The notes under the pieces are model-generated. The model searched no databases. It was not told where the DNA came from and saw nothing but the letters and a program-made list of their open reading frames with translations. 43,092 bases of DNA, taken from positions 1 through 43,092 of the forward strand of contig CAITIS010000028.1 in the NCBI GenBank assembly GCA_903892515.1, written 5' to 3'. Position numbers and translations under genes: made by a program. Origin of the DNA: an uncultured Planctomycetota bacterium (GTDB taxonomy: Bacteria; Planctomycetota; Phycisphaerae; SM23-33). Of this stretch, positions 1-9,742 are shown in pieces. Position 1 is the stretch's first letter. Each line of letters begins with the position of its first letter.

Positions 1-1
1 C

Positions 2-1705
2 GGTGATCAGACCATTTCGACCAACACGGTTTGGTCTGGCACAGTCACGGTGGACGGCACGGTCACGGTGAATTCCAACGCCAACCTGACGATTCAGCCG
101 GGCACGATCGTAAACTTCGTCGGCACGGGCAACATCAACTTCGTATCTGGCGGCCTATTCTCAGCCCAAGGGACTGCCGCTGCGCCGATCCAGTTCAACG
201 GCACACAGACTGGCGGCATGACGGGCAACCCATCGGGTGTCGTCATGAATAACTGTGCTTTCGCCGGGCTGGGCGTAAGGACGTCCTCGACCAAGTGGTT
301 CTTCCTCAGGCCTAGTAGTGCAAGTTCCGGATTCTCCATGACGAACTGCACCGTCAACAATGTCGGTCCCATGATGACTTACGGGGCAGGCACGGTGACG
401 GCAACCGGCAACAACATTCAGAATATCGGCGAACTGGACCTTTGGACGAGCACGGCGTCGCAGGTGAACCTCCTCAATAATAAGATCCAAACCTGCGGGT
501 ACATCTATACCAACAGCACAGCGGGCGCTCAGGTGAGCCACAACGTCATCATTGACGGGCAACTTTGGGTCAATGGTGGTAGCAACGCCACCGCTGCCAA
601 CTATGTCGTGGAGGACAACTACGTCCACGGCACGTACAACGGCCCGGCCAATGAATCGTTGCTGGTCCACACGTTGGCCACGGTCCGCAACAACGTCTTT
701 CGCGGCGGCGAGTGGGGCTTTAACGATGTGGGCGGCAAGATCAGCAACAACGTGATGGAGGGTTTCACCGCGGCTGAACGGGCCTTGCGTGGTAACGATC
801 CGACGCACGAGCCATTCTCGCTGCCCAAGGACGGTGCGGTCGTGGAGCGGAACATCCTCCTCAACGCCGGCTACGCGGGCATCATCACGGCCGGCAGCAA
901 CCTGGGAACGAGTTGCGTGTTCCGCAACAATACCATCGACGAACGCACGACCCTCACGGGTACGCCAGTGATGGAATTCAACCACGGCCCGACGGGCAAG
1001 GGCTCGAACATCAACATCCGCAACAACCTGTTCATGCGCGGCAGCAGAATGTACGACGAGCAGAACTGGTTGACAGGTGGCTACGCCGACACGGTGTCCT
1101 ATCTGGATTACAATGGCTGGGGCGGCGTCGTGCAGGATAGCCGCAACCCGACTTCGACGCGCTTCATCGGCGTTCAGATGACTGGCAAGGTCGAAGGCGA
1201 CGACGGCTTCGGCATGCACGACGTGCAGATGCCAGTCACGGGGTTCAACCCAGCCAGCTTGGTGGCCAACGCCGACTTCGTCGATCCCTACAGCGACGCG
1301 GACATGCTGGCCGGCACATACACGACATCGCAGCTTCTGAATCTGTACCGCCAGGCATACACGCCCGTGGCGGGCTCGGCCCTGCTAAATGCCGGCAGCC
1401 CGACGGACGCATCCGACCCGGCCGTCACCTACGGTCAGATTGATATCGGTGCCGTCGAAGCGGCCCTGGTGGCTGGCGATTCCAACATGGACCGCGTCAC
1501 TGACTTCAAGGACTACATCGTCCTGGAACGCAACTTCGGCAAGACCAACGCCACATGGGCGATGGGCGACTTCAACGGCGATACGGTGGTCGACTTCAAG
1601 GACTACATCATCCTCGAAGGCGCTTTCGGCAAGAGCGTGCCCGAGCCAGCCACCATCGGCCTGTTGTTAGTCATCGGCTTAGCGATGCCGAGACGGCCGA
1701 AATAG
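2..1705 (+). CDS. Secreted beta-helix protein with dockerin-like and PEP-CTERM ends (5' partial)
   Basis: The frame is open to the left edge, so the true start and any signal peptide lie outside the window; the GTG at 50 is only an internal codon. The body is rich in Asn/Gly/Val/Thr with repeated short strands and NN-x-hydrophobic turns, typical of right-handed parallel beta-helix proteins such as pectate-lyase-like carbohydrate-active or adhesive proteins. The last 80 residues hold two Ca-loop-like repeats (DSNMDRVTDFKDY and DFNGDTVVDFKDY), a dockerin-type arrangement. They are followed by VPEPATIG, a hydrophobic stretch and an RRPK tail, the PEP-CTERM sorting signal. I infer an exported, surface-sorted protein. 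No catalytic residues can be named, so the enzymatic role is open. The C-terminal module is nearly repeated in the protein at 24559. Confidence 0.85.
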   Translation, partial: GDQTISTNTVWSGTVTVDGTVTVNSNANLTIQPGTIVNFVGTGNINFVSGGLFSAQGTAAAPIQFNGTQTGGMTGNPSGVVMNNCAFAGLGVRTSSTKWFFLRPSSASSGFSMTNCTVNNVGPMMTYGAGTVTATGNNIQNIGELDLWTSTASQVNLLNNKIQTCGYIYTNSTAGAQVSHNVIIDGQLWVNGGSNATAANYVVEDNYVHGTYNGPANESLLVHTLATVRNNVFRGGEWGFNDVGGKISNNVMEGFTAAERALRGNDPTHEPFSLPKDGAVVERNILLNAGYAGIITAGSNLGTSCVFRNNTIDERTTLTGTPVMEFNHGPTGKGSNINIRNNLFMRGSRMYDEQNWLTGGYADTVSYLDYNGWGGVVQDSRNPTSTRFIGVQMTGKVEGDDGFGMHDVQMPVTGFNPASLVANADFVDPYSDADMLAGTYTTSQLLNLYRQAYTPVAGSALLNAGSPTDASDPAVTYGQIDIGAVEAALVAGDSNMDRVTDFKDYIVLERNFGKTNATWAMGDFNGDTVVDFKDYIILEGAFGKSVPEPATIGLLLVIGLAMPRRPK

Positions 1706-1730
1706 TTCCGGCGATGCACGTAACGAACTA

Positions 1731-1760
1731 ACGGGCGGGCCTGCTTGGCTCGCCCGTTTT
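1731..1760 (+). terminator. Rho-independent terminator
   Basis: ACGGGCG pairs with CGCCCGT around a short spacer and is followed at once by TTTT. It lies 26 bases after the stop of the beta-helix gene. In the other direction the T-run is missing, so it mainly serves the plus strand. Confidence 0.75.
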
Positions 1761-1803
1761 GCGTTCAGGGCGTGGCCACGGACGTTCTGTAAAACATGGT
1801 TGG

Positions 1804-3285
1804 CTATGCCAGAAAACGCTGAAGGGCGGGATAGAGGTCGAGAAGCTGCTGGCTCTTGGCCACATACAGGCCATGATTCGCTTGGTCTGGCTCGAAACGG
1901 CGTTCCACCTGCACCATGGTTGAGGCGGCCTGCGCGGCGTCACGGAATGTGCCAGTGGCCAGACCGGCGAGCATAGCGGCTCCGACCAGACCGGCCTCGG
2001 GATTGCGCGGCCGCAGTACCGGCACGCCGAAGATATCCGCGTTGATCTGCACCCAGGCGTCTGAAGCGGCTCCACCGCCGACGGCTACGAGTGTCTCAAG
2101 CGGCTGGCCCACGTTGGCTAGCGCCTCAACGCCCGGCAGCAGGTAGAGCGTGGCGCATTCCATGATGGCCTTGAGGATTTCGCCGCGTGTGGTGTGGGTG
2201 TGCAGGCCCAGGATCGCACCGGCCGAATCGGGGATAAAGCGAGGCCAGACGGGCGGTGCAAAGTGTGGCAGGACCAGGATCTTTGTGGGGGCCTCGGGCA
2301 GCTCAGCATTGAGTCGAGCATAGAGATCGGCCGATCCCCTTTGGTCGCCGGCAAAGGTGTCGCGAAACCATTTCACCAGCGCTCCCGCCTGATTGTACAG
2401 GAAGGTAATGTATAGGGCGGGAAGTGTGTGATGCTCGATGTTCAGACCAAACCGGAACATCTGTAGTCGGTCCGAGGGTAAGGCGAAGACGGGTGCGATG
2501 CACTGGAAAGTGCCCAGGCCGCACGCGGCCATACCGGCCTGGGTACAACCACACCCCAAGGCGGTGGCGCACTGGTCGTGCCCCGCGGCGACGATGGGTA
2601 CGTTTGCGGGAAGTCCCAGTTCCGAGGCGATCTGGCCGGCCACAGTCCCGATGACTGTTCCGCCGGAAACGACACGGCCGAGCTTGCCTCGGGGCAGTTG
2701 GCTCCACTCCAGCAGCCGGGGCGACCAGTCGCGTGTGAAGACATCGTACAGGAGCGTGCGGCAGGCGTGCGAGTCACAGAAGCATGGCTCAGCACCAAAG
2801 AGAAAGGCGATGCATTCGGAGACTGGAAGAAACCAGTCGGCGCGGTCAAACAGGTCGGGGTGATGCTCGCGGATCCAAAGCAGCTTGGGCATCGTGAAAT
2901 TGGGGCCGATCAAGTTGGCGTTGATGCCATAGAACTCCTCCGCCGGAATATCGCGCGCCAGGGCCTCGGAGTGCGTGAGCCCACGCTGGTCGAAGCAAAG
3001 GATGCTGTCGGCGAGGATGTGCCGGGCGTTTGTTACCGGTACGACGGCCTCGCCCAAAGAAGTGATGGCCAGGGTGGTGACAGGGTCGGCAGAGCAGGCA
3101 GACACGACCTCGGACACGATCTGCTGCACGTTTCCCCAGATCTCCCGCACCGGCAGTTCTGCATAGCCTGGTGCAGGGTGCAGGATGTTGTGTTCACGCT
3201 GCGCGGACGCCAGGGGGAGGCCGGCGGCGGAGAAGACCGCCGCCTTGCACAGGGTCGTCCCGATGTCGATGCCCAAGAGGCTCAC
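1804..3285 (-). CDS. FGGY-family carbohydrate kinase (xylulokinase-like)
   Basis: 493 residues, the usual FGGY length. The N-terminus has the actin-fold phosphate loop (GIDIGTTLCKAAVF, residues 5-18) and the C-terminal half has the second nucleotide-binding signature (VGGGAASDAW, near residue 400). The family phosphorylates a keto- or aldo-sugar with ATP in the cytoplasm. It is the last gene of a minus-strand operon: its ATG overlaps the stop of the isomerase-like gene by four bases (ATGA), so translation is probably coupled. I infer that it phosphorylates the product of that isomerase. The exact sugar (xylulose, fuculose, rhamnulose or another) cannot be read from sequence alone. Confidence 0.88.
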   Translation of the reverse strand: MSLLGIDIGTTLCKAAVFSAAGLPLASAQREHNILHPAPGYAELPVREIWGNVQQIVSEVVSACSADPVTTLAITSLGEAVVPVTNARHILADSILCFDQRGLTHSEALARDIPAEEFYGINANLIGPNFTMPKLLWIREHHPDLFDRADWFLPVSECIAFLFGAEPCFCDSHACRTLLYDVFTRDWSPRLLEWSQLPRGKLGRVVSGGTVIGTVAGQIASELGLPANVPIVAAGHDQCATALGCGCTQAGMAACGLGTFQCIAPVFALPSDRLQMFRFGLNIEHHTLPALYITFLYNQAGALVKWFRDTFAGDQRGSADLYARLNAELPEAPTKILVLPHFAPPVWPRFIPDSAGAILGLHTHTTRGEILKAIMECATLYLLPGVEALANVGQPLETLVAVGGGAASDAWVQINADIFGVPVLRPRNPEAGLVGAAMLAGLATGTFRDAAQAASTMVQVERRFEPDQANHGLYVAKSQQLLDLYPALQRFLA

Positions 3286-4682
3286 AGGTCTTCCACTTTG
3301 TAGCCGAGATAGCGTGTGAATGCTTCGCGAATGGCCACGTCGTGGGCTCCGGGCGTCAGGCTGACATGATGGCGATAGCCGCCATGCCCGATACGCTGGA
3401 GCTTGTCCTGGAGGCCAGGGATCTCCGCCACACCCGCACAGCCAAAGAAGCCTTCGGGGATTTCGTCTTCGGTAATGCGTCCCTGCCCGATATAGAACGT
3501 GAGTTGTCCATCCTCGGTCTTGCTACTGGCATAGGTCATAGGCATGGGCTTGATGCGGCCGACATTTGGGCCCCACCCGCACCCCGCTCCGAGGCTCTTG
3601 GCGAACATCGGATGATCAATGAGCTTTCCCTTGGCGATCATCAGCGACTGCGGCACGGGGCCACAATGAAAGAGAATGCACTTATCGGGAGCATCCCCAT
3701 AGTTGTTGTTCCAGTCGAGGCATGTAGCAGCCTGCTCCGAGGCCAGATGCAGGGCCTGCATGGCCACGGCGTTGCAGATATCGACCTCGCAGGCACAAGG
3801 GATGCCCGAGTCATTCAACAGGCCCACCAGTATGCAGGGAGCCACATGAAGCTCCTGCTCCAACTCAAGCCAGCAGCGGATAGCCATGGCGTCCAAGGAG
3901 TATTCGCGGGCAATCTGTTCAAGAACGAGCGAGAGTTTGGCGAGCGTCGTGATCGCGTCGGCAGGCACGGACGAGCAGTCGCTGTAGCCCGTCAAACGCT
4001 TGATTCGATCGCCCAGGGGCGCATCGTCATCGGGCCATTGCCGCACTCGCCGAAGGACATCGGAGAGGTCGAACGACTCGCAGGTGATGTTGTTCTTCTG
4101 AAGCGTAATCTCGTCATAGCGTACAGTCTTGAAGGCAGTGGTCCTGGCGCCGATCGCCCCAACGGTCAGCCGGCGCATGCCTCGCACGACTCGGCAAATG
4201 GCAGCGAAAGTGTGGATGTTCTCGGCAAAGCTGGTGGAAGCGGGATGCACGGCGTGCGGTGTGAGGGCCGTGAAGGGGACGCGATGTTGGTGAAACACGT
4301 CCATGACGGAGAACTTGCCGCAGAAGGCATCCCGGCGGTCGGCGAAGCCCATGCTGTCTATCTCGTCGGGATAGGCGTGAACGAGTATGGGCACGCCGGC
4401 GTCGCGCATGGCCGCGATAGCGCCGGTTTCGTCGCCGAAATTCGGCAGACAGAGCACAACGCCATCAAACCGGTCGCGATGCGCTTCGAGAAAACGCGCG
4501 TACTGGACTCCTTCTGCCGTCGATTCCACGGCCCCAAATCGCGTGCTGGCCGCATCCATGAGCAGCGTGGCGTAGCCCAACGATTCAAGCCGCGTCTGCA
4601 TCTCCTGCCGGGCCGCGGCGACAAGCTTCTCCGGGAAGAAACCCCGGTTTCCAAAGAAGAGAGCGAACGTAACCTTCCTCAT
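3282..4682 (-). CDS. L-fucose/L-arabinose isomerase-like protein
   Basis: 466 residues. The N-terminus (KVTFALFFGNRGFFP) and the following Rossmann-like half, with a conserved LPNFGDE segment, resemble the fucose/arabinose isomerase superfamily. The C-terminal half carries the ILFHCGP element seen in these proteins. The family interconverts aldoses and ketoses with a divalent metal, in the cytoplasm. A good ribosome binding site (AGGAG, 7-base spacing) supports the ATG at 4682. It sits between the GH4 gene (69-base gap) and the FGGY kinase (4-base overlap). That order fits hydrolysis, then isomerisation, then phosphorylation of one sugar. Members of this superfamily have varied substrates, so the sugar remains unassigned. 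Confidence 0.8.
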   Translation of the reverse strand: MRKVTFALFFGNRGFFPEKLVAAARQEMQTRLESLGYATLLMDAASTRFGAVESTAEGVQYARFLEAHRDRFDGVVLCLPNFGDETGAIAAMRDAGVPILVHAYPDEIDSMGFADRRDAFCGKFSVMDVFHQHRVPFTALTPHAVHPASTSFAENIHTFAAICRVVRGMRRLTVGAIGARTTAFKTVRYDEITLQKNNITCESFDLSDVLRRVRQWPDDDAPLGDRIKRLTGYSDCSSVPADAITTLAKLSLVLEQIAREYSLDAMAIRCWLELEQELHVAPCILVGLLNDSGIPCACEVDICNAVAMQALHLASEQAATCLDWNNNYGDAPDKCILFHCGPVPQSLMIAKGKLIDHPMFAKSLGAGCGWGPNVGRIKPMPMTYASSKTEDGQLTFYIGQGRITEDEIPEGFFGCAGVAEIPGLQDKLQRIGHGGYRHHVSLTPGAHDVAIREAFTRYLGYKVEDL

Positions 4683-4751
4683 GGGGTATCTCCTAAGAAA
4701 CTCTATCCATCCTGCCAGCTAACGCCGCGCAGGGTCGATTCCTTTGCACAT

Positions 4752-6302
4752 CTACTTCGCCCCGTTCTTCCCGGCCTTGAAGGCGGCTTTGTCGGCGGCA
4801 GAGTAACGTTTCTTCATCTCGGCGACACTCTTGACCTTCAGTCTGGCAGCGCCCTGTGTCTTGATCGTGCCACGGTATTGGCCGCTCCGCCTGGCCGAGT
4901 CCAGGCGCTTCTTGGCCCCGGCGATCTCCCGTCGATAATTCGGCAGCCATTGTGCCTGAGCCACCAGCATCTCGTCGGTCATCTGCCAGATCTCCTCAGG
5001 GTCGCACACTGCCGCAGTGAGCGGATCATGCAGCATGGCCTGCTTGAGCAGCGTCACGTCGCCCTGGACGGCGGCGTGCACGCTCATCCGCTGCACGTTC
5101 ACGCTCGCCGACAGCGTGGCCGCACACGCCAGCGGCAGATCGCCGACACGCGGAATACTGATGCCGTTGAGATCCACGTAGCCAGGCGCCTCGATGATGC
5201 AATCGTCCGGCAGGTTGGTGATGCAGCCGTTGTTCTTCACGTTGAAGTGTCCGCGGTACACGCGGCCGGTTTCCAGGCTTTCGATGATATAGCTGCCGTG
5301 CTCGCTCGACCGGATCGCCGGTGTGATGGGCTCATCCTTGGCCTTGAGCCAATTCGGGAACTCCGTCTGGAACCAGTTCCGGCCTTCCGTGCTGACGCGC
5401 AGGTATGCGCCCGTTTCGCCGTTGATCCACTTCGACAGATCGATCCACTTCTTGATGTCCTTAACCCGTTTGCGGTACCACGGCACGTATTCGCTCAGGT
5501 GGCCATTAGACTCGGTGGAGTAGTAGCCGAATCGCCGCAGCACGTCGATGCGGACCTTCTCGGTCTTGGAGTACTCGGGGTGGCTCTCAAAGGCATCAAG
5601 CAACTCGGCCGAGCCGATCAGCCGACCATGATACAAGATGCGGATGTACCACGTCTGATGGTTGATGCCGGCGCAGATGACCTCGCAGTACTTCTTCCAC
5701 GGCTGCTCGGGATCGCCCCAATTGCCGGTTTCGCGGCCATGCAGACGGTCCAGGACCACCGCGATCTGGTGATGCCCGTGCTGCACGCCGTGGCACAGGC
5801 CGACGGCCTTGACTTGGCCGAACTCGATCGCGGCCCATGTGTTCATGGCGTTGGGGTTGGCATAGTTGAGAAACAACGCGTCCTTCTTGGCAACTTCTTT
5901 GATGTCCTTACAGAAGTCCAGGACGCAGGGGATGTTCCGCTGGCCATACATGATGCCGCCGGCACAGAGCGTGTCTCCGATGCATTGGTCGATGCCGTAC
6001 TTGAGCGGGACCTCGATATCGAACTTGAAGGCCTCCAGGCCGCCGATTCGCGTGCAGTTGATGACGTAGTCGGCACCCTCCAGGCCGGCGCGGCGGTTCA
6101 TCGTCGCGGCGATCGTCGCTGGCAACTTGTTGGCGGAAATGTCCTTCTGGCAAAGCTGATATAGCATGTCCAAGTTGCGTTTGTTGATGTCAATGAAGGC
6201 AAAGCGCGTGCTCTGCAGCTCCGGAACACTCAGGATGTCGCGAAACAACTGGCGTGTGAAGCTGACGCTGCCGGCTCCGATGAAGGCTACCTTGATGGCC
6301 AC
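4752..6302 (-). CDS. Glycoside hydrolase family 4, NAD/Mn-dependent alpha-glycosidase
   Basis: 516 residues. The N-terminal Rossmann motif is GAGSVSF (residues 9-15). It is followed by the GH4 landmarks NYANPNAMNTWA (about residue 146) and CHGVQHGHH (about 169), whose Cys and His bind the metal in characterised members. GH4 enzymes cleave glycosides by a redox-elimination route using NAD+ and Mn2+. The start is a GTG at 6302, supported by AGGAG eight bases upstream. It is the first gene of the three-gene minus-strand operon. The C-terminal 60-70 residues are Lys/Ala/Arg-rich and extend beyond a typical GH4. Known activities include alpha-glucosidase, alpha-galactosidase, alpha-glucuronidase and alpha-galacturonidase; I cannot choose among them. 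Confidence 0.88.
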   Translation of the reverse strand: MAIKVAFIGAGSVSFTRQLFRDILSVPELQSTRFAFIDINKRNLDMLYQLCQKDISANKLPATIAATMNRRAGLEGADYVINCTRIGGLEAFKFDIEVPLKYGIDQCIGDTLCAGGIMYGQRNIPCVLDFCKDIKEVAKKDALFLNYANPNAMNTWAAIEFGQVKAVGLCHGVQHGHHQIAVVLDRLHGRETGNWGDPEQPWKKYCEVICAGINHQTWYIRILYHGRLIGSAELLDAFESHPEYSKTEKVRIDVLRRFGYYSTESNGHLSEYVPWYRKRVKDIKKWIDLSKWINGETGAYLRVSTEGRNWFQTEFPNWLKAKDEPITPAIRSSEHGSYIIESLETGRVYRGHFNVKNNGCITNLPDDCIIEAPGYVDLNGISIPRVGDLPLACAATLSASVNVQRMSVHAAVQGDVTLLKQAMLHDPLTAAVCDPEEIWQMTDEMLVAQAQWLPNYRREIAGAKKRLDSARRSGQYRGTIKTQGAARLKVKSVAEMKKRYSAADKAAFKAGKNGAK

Positions 6303-6541
6303 AATCTGTTCTCCTGATGGGTTTGCGTCCGTACGCCAGTTGGGCCGCGACTATCACGGGCCACCCAGGTGGTTATCGTCCATCCGCGTCGTTCTTCAGT
6401 CGCTGCGCACATCCCAGGCGCCGGCCTTCCTGTGGGCTTGAAATCGCCCACGTTACCTGACAGACGAACGACATTAGACCATGCGAATTCCCCCGATACA
6501 AGCACGTGCGCAGAACGCAAAGACTTTTGCGCACTCACGGC

Positions 6542-6569
6542 TTGACCCGTTCCGCTGTGGTGGGACAAT
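6542..6569 (+). promoter_or_regulatory. Candidate sigma-70 promoter for the DUF4832 gene
   Basis: TTGACC and GACAAT are separated by 16 bases and end 67 bases before the preferred ATG at 6637. They lie in the 334-base gap between this gene and the divergent GH4 operon. Nothing else in that gap (6303-6636) looks coding or strongly structured. Confidence 0.4.
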
Positions 6570-6636
6570 GGGCCTAGAAAAGGGTTCCTGTGGCGTCTGC
6601 CATTGCCAGAGCCACAAGCATGGAAGGAGCGGCTGG

Positions 6637-8100
6637 ATGGCTGGTCGATGGCGAGATAGATTCGGGCCGAGTGAGGAGTTTCAGCGCGTTCGGCCGGAGC
6701 ACACGAGCGAGTATCTGAACAACCCGCACAAGGGCTTGGTGAGCTTTCAGCGGTTCGCTGGCGACCCACTGATGCTGTACCTGTTCGACAAGGGGCAGGG
6801 TACCTGGGGCGCTCCGGAGGGGGCAGAGGAGATGGAAGGTGACGGGGCCCAGTATTTCGTCAACGACCAGCCGGCGCCGGGCTCGGATCGGCCGATCGGG
6901 CCCATGCCGGATGACACCAACTACCTGCCCTCTCGCGTCGCCTACTGTCGCTGGGCTTGGCGGCTGTTGGAGCCGGAACGGGGCAAGATTCGCTTCGACG
7001 TGATCGACCGGGCTCTGGAGACAGCGGCAGCGCGTGGCCAGACGCTGCAACTTCGCACCCAGCCGTTCATCACGCGTCTGTATACCGTGCCGGGGTGGTA
7101 TTGGGAGACCGGCGCCACGTCCGACCAGGCTGCATCCCAGCCAGAGTACACCGTACCCGACCACAACGACCCACACTACATTGAGTACTGGGGCAATCAC
7201 ATCCGCGCGCTCGGCCAGCGGTACGACGGCGACGAGCGGCTGGAAAGTTTCGATCTCTCCTATGGCGGCGGATGCGGTGAGGGCGGGGGCAATTGCACGC
7301 CCGAGACGGCTGCTCGGCTGGCCGATATCTACATGGACAGCTTCCGCCGCACACCGCTGCTGATACAACTCGGCACCGAAGGCGGCCGGTATGCCGAACA
7401 GCAGAGGCAAGGCCGAATCGGCTGGCGAGCCGACTGCCTGGGCGACGTGCACACCGACGGTGGTGGCTCGGCCCCCGACGGCCTGAACTGGAACCACATG
7501 CACGACATGTACCCATCCGAGGTGGGCCAGTGCGGCGTGACGGGAGCGTGGCGGCATGCCCCCGTGGCCTGGGAAACCGGCTGGTCCGTGGCGTACTGGC
7601 ACGCGAAGGGTTGGGACATCGACTGGATCCTGGACCAAGCCCTGAAGTACCACCCCTCGACGCTAAACGTCAAGAGTATGTATATTCCGCCGGACTGGGT
7701 GGACAGGATGCGGGCCTTCTGTCAGCGAATGGGATACTGGCTGCACCTGCAGCAGATGATCCTGCCGCTGGAGGTCCGTCCCGGCCAGGAGTTCCCGGTA
7801 TCCGTGGTGATCGACAACAAAGGCGTCGCCCCGCTCTACCGGCCATACCGGCTAGCCTTGCGGTTTTCGCAGAACGACACGCACCGAGTGGTGTGCCTGC
7901 GCCAGGACGTGCGGCAACTGTTGCCTGACCTGACGCACTTCCGCGAGCGCTTCCTGTTTCCTGCGGGCTTGCAACCTGGCGAGGCCAAGGTTTCGCTGGG
8001 CATGGTAGACTCGCGTGAAAGGCCTGTCGTCCGGCTGGCCATCAAGGCCATGGACGCCGACCTCTGGCACCCGTTGACGAGCGTGGACGTGCTGGCGTAA
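6637..8100 (+). CDS. DUF4832 domain protein, TIM-barrel glycosidase-like
   Basis: 487 residues from the ATG at 6637, which has AAGGAG seven bases upstream. The longer frame back to 6481 adds 52 residues with no ribosome binding site and no family-like sequence, so I reject it. The opening NPHKGLVSFQRF, the segment SRVAYCRWAWRLLEPERG, and a C-terminal beta domain (VVIDNKGVAPLYRPYRLALRF) match the DUF4874/DUF4832 arrangement, a beta/alpha-barrel joined to a beta-sandwich and related to glycoside hydrolases. I saw no signal peptide, so a cytoplasmic role is likely. Divergent transcription from the GH4 operon suggests a shared substrate. The catalytic acids were not identified. Confidence 0.75.
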   Translation: MAGRWRDRFGPSEEFQRVRPEHTSEYLNNPHKGLVSFQRFAGDPLMLYLFDKGQGTWGAPEGAEEMEGDGAQYFVNDQPAPGSDRPIGPMPDDTNYLPSRVAYCRWAWRLLEPERGKIRFDVIDRALETAAARGQTLQLRTQPFITRLYTVPGWYWETGATSDQAASQPEYTVPDHNDPHYIEYWGNHIRALGQRYDGDERLESFDLSYGGGCGEGGGNCTPETAARLADIYMDSFRRTPLLIQLGTEGGRYAEQQRQGRIGWRADCLGDVHTDGGGSAPDGLNWNHMHDMYPSEVGQCGVTGAWRHAPVAWETGWSVAYWHAKGWDIDWILDQALKYHPSTLNVKSMYIPPDWVDRMRAFCQRMGYWLHLQQMILPLEVRPGQEFPVSVVIDNKGVAPLYRPYRLALRFSQNDTHRVVCLRQDVRQLLPDLTHFRERFLFPAGLQPGEAKVSLGMVDSRERPVVRLAIKAMDADLWHPLTSVDVLA

Positions 8101-8201
8101 TCTAGCCTCGGCGATGCCGATGCCCTATTCTGAATGCGACATCCCGGAATGCAATTGCTGCGTTGCATCGAGGTAATCAGTTCAAGTACCTGAGGGACTT
8201 T

Positions 8202-9266
8202 ATGTATCTATCCAAAGAGCAGTTGGAACGCTACCAGGGCTGCATTCGCAAGACCGTCGAGTGGGCGCACAGCCGCTATGACAAGATCCTGGCCGAGCCG
8301 GACCTGCAAGGCCATTACAAGGCGCCGGCGTTCTGGGCGGCGGTGGGCGATGCCGCCATGGCCGGACAGTGCCGTCAGATTCTCACGCAGCGGTTCCTGC
8401 GGCCCGACGGCGACTTCCGCATGGCCGACGACGTCAAGGGCTTCGTTCAGTTCTCCTGCACGACGCGCAACCAGTACATCTACCCCAATGGCTGGGTCAC
8501 CGTCGGCATGCAGAAGGCCGGGGCGTACGACGTGGTTCTGCAGGCGATGAAGTTCATCCTGAGCTTTCAGGACCCCACGCACGGCGGGTTCTATTACGCC
8601 TTCGATCCCAAGACCAAGCAGATCGACAAGCGGCTGATGGACAGCTCCAGCACCTCCTCTGCCGGCATGGCCCTGCTGATGACCGGCCGGCTCGCCGAAG
8701 CCCGCCGCGCCGGCGACTTCGTTCTGCGGCTGCTGGCGATCCAGCCCGAGCCCGACAAGCACTTCTTCTCGTGCATGCAGCCCGACGGCACGCTCTTTAC
8801 CGACGTGTTCAGCGGCGAGAACCAGTGGGCCGACGATGGCCGGAAGCAGAAATGCCTCTCGGCCGACGCCGACGGCCTGGGCGAACTGACGTGGCTGGTG
8901 GGCAAGCCGACGAAGTTCCTCACGCGGCTGTACACGGCCACGGGCGAGGCGAAATACCTCGAAGGGGCCAAGAAGGCGTTCTTCTTCTTCCACAAGCTGC
9001 ACAAGAACGCGTGGATCAACTACGCCAGTTGCAAGACCATGTGGGCCGGGGCGGAACTGTATCGCCTGACGGGTGAGTCGGTGTACGCCGAGACGGCCAC
9101 GCGGCTGCTGGACTACTACGTTAAGACGCAGCAGCCCTCGGGCAGTTGGGTTCACACGCTGTGGTACAAGAGCGAGGAAGAACAGACCTTCTGCTGGACG
9201 GCCGACATTACCTTCGAGTACGGCGCGGAATTCAGCGACGTGGTGTACGACCTGTGCAGCCGGTAG
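8202..9266 (+). CDS. Six-hairpin (alpha/alpha-barrel) glycosidase-like protein
   Basis: 354 residues from the ATG at 8202 (GAGGG five bases upstream); the frame extends 13 codons further without a better start. It consists of repeated amphipathic helix pairs with Trp/Tyr/Gly-rich turns (PTHGGFYYAFD, GENQWADDGRK, LLDYYVKTQQPSGSW), as in six-hairpin glycosidases and related epimerases or lyases. There is no signal peptide. It lies 101 bases after the DUF4832 gene on the same strand and is probably co-transcribed. The family is broad, so hydrolase, epimerase or lyase activity cannot be told apart here. Confidence 0.6.
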   Translation: MYLSKEQLERYQGCIRKTVEWAHSRYDKILAEPDLQGHYKAPAFWAAVGDAAMAGQCRQILTQRFLRPDGDFRMADDVKGFVQFSCTTRNQYIYPNGWVTVGMQKAGAYDVVLQAMKFILSFQDPTHGGFYYAFDPKTKQIDKRLMDSSSTSSAGMALLMTGRLAEARRAGDFVLRLLAIQPEPDKHFFSCMQPDGTLFTDVFSGENQWADDGRKQKCLSADADGLGELTWLVGKPTKFLTRLYTATGEAKYLEGAKKAFFFFHKLHKNAWINYASCKTMWAGAELYRLTGESVYAETATRLLDYYVKTQQPSGSWVHTLWYKSEEEQTFCWTADITFEYGAEFSDVVYDLCSR

Positions 9267-9742
9267 CGACGTGCGCGGCAGATGGCCGCAGCAGGGCCGA
9301 GCACGGCTTGGTCATCCTCCGGAAGATCACAACTCGCGGTTCCGAGTCCCGCTTCCGCAAGGTCGATCGCGGAAGGTTCGCGCTGGCGAAGTAACGGCCG
9401 ACAGCATCTTTCGCCTCGCCCCGGTCACTTCTACGTCACTTCTACGGCCGGAGTCATCTCTTTGGCAATTCTCAGGCAAATTCACCGCAACAAATCCGTC
9501 CTTGCCGCAGAAGTAGGCGGTCGAAAGGCACACCGGGCCTGGAGCCTTCGATTTCGACGCCATAGGGCCTGAGAATGCTGACCAGCATCCGCAAGAGATG
9601 TCGAAACTCGATTTCAGCGAAAAGGAAATGCCGGTCGCGCAAATATAGAGAATAGAGGAGGTGCAATCGGCTGGGATTCGGCACGCCTGCCTTCCTCGGT
9701 TTTCCGGCAGACGCAAGCGCGGTGCCATGATGATCATGTGAG

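Noticed and set aside
3171..6164. 997-residue open frame on the plus strand
   Set aside because: It lies antisense to the isomerase-like and GH4 genes, which have clear family motifs, ribosome sites and operon spacing; its own sequence is Arg/His/Val-rich and matches nothing.
6481..6636. Longer N-terminus for the DUF4832 protein
   Set aside because: No ribosome site at 6481 and the added sequence overlaps the promoter-like motif; 6637 has AAGGAG at ideal spacing.
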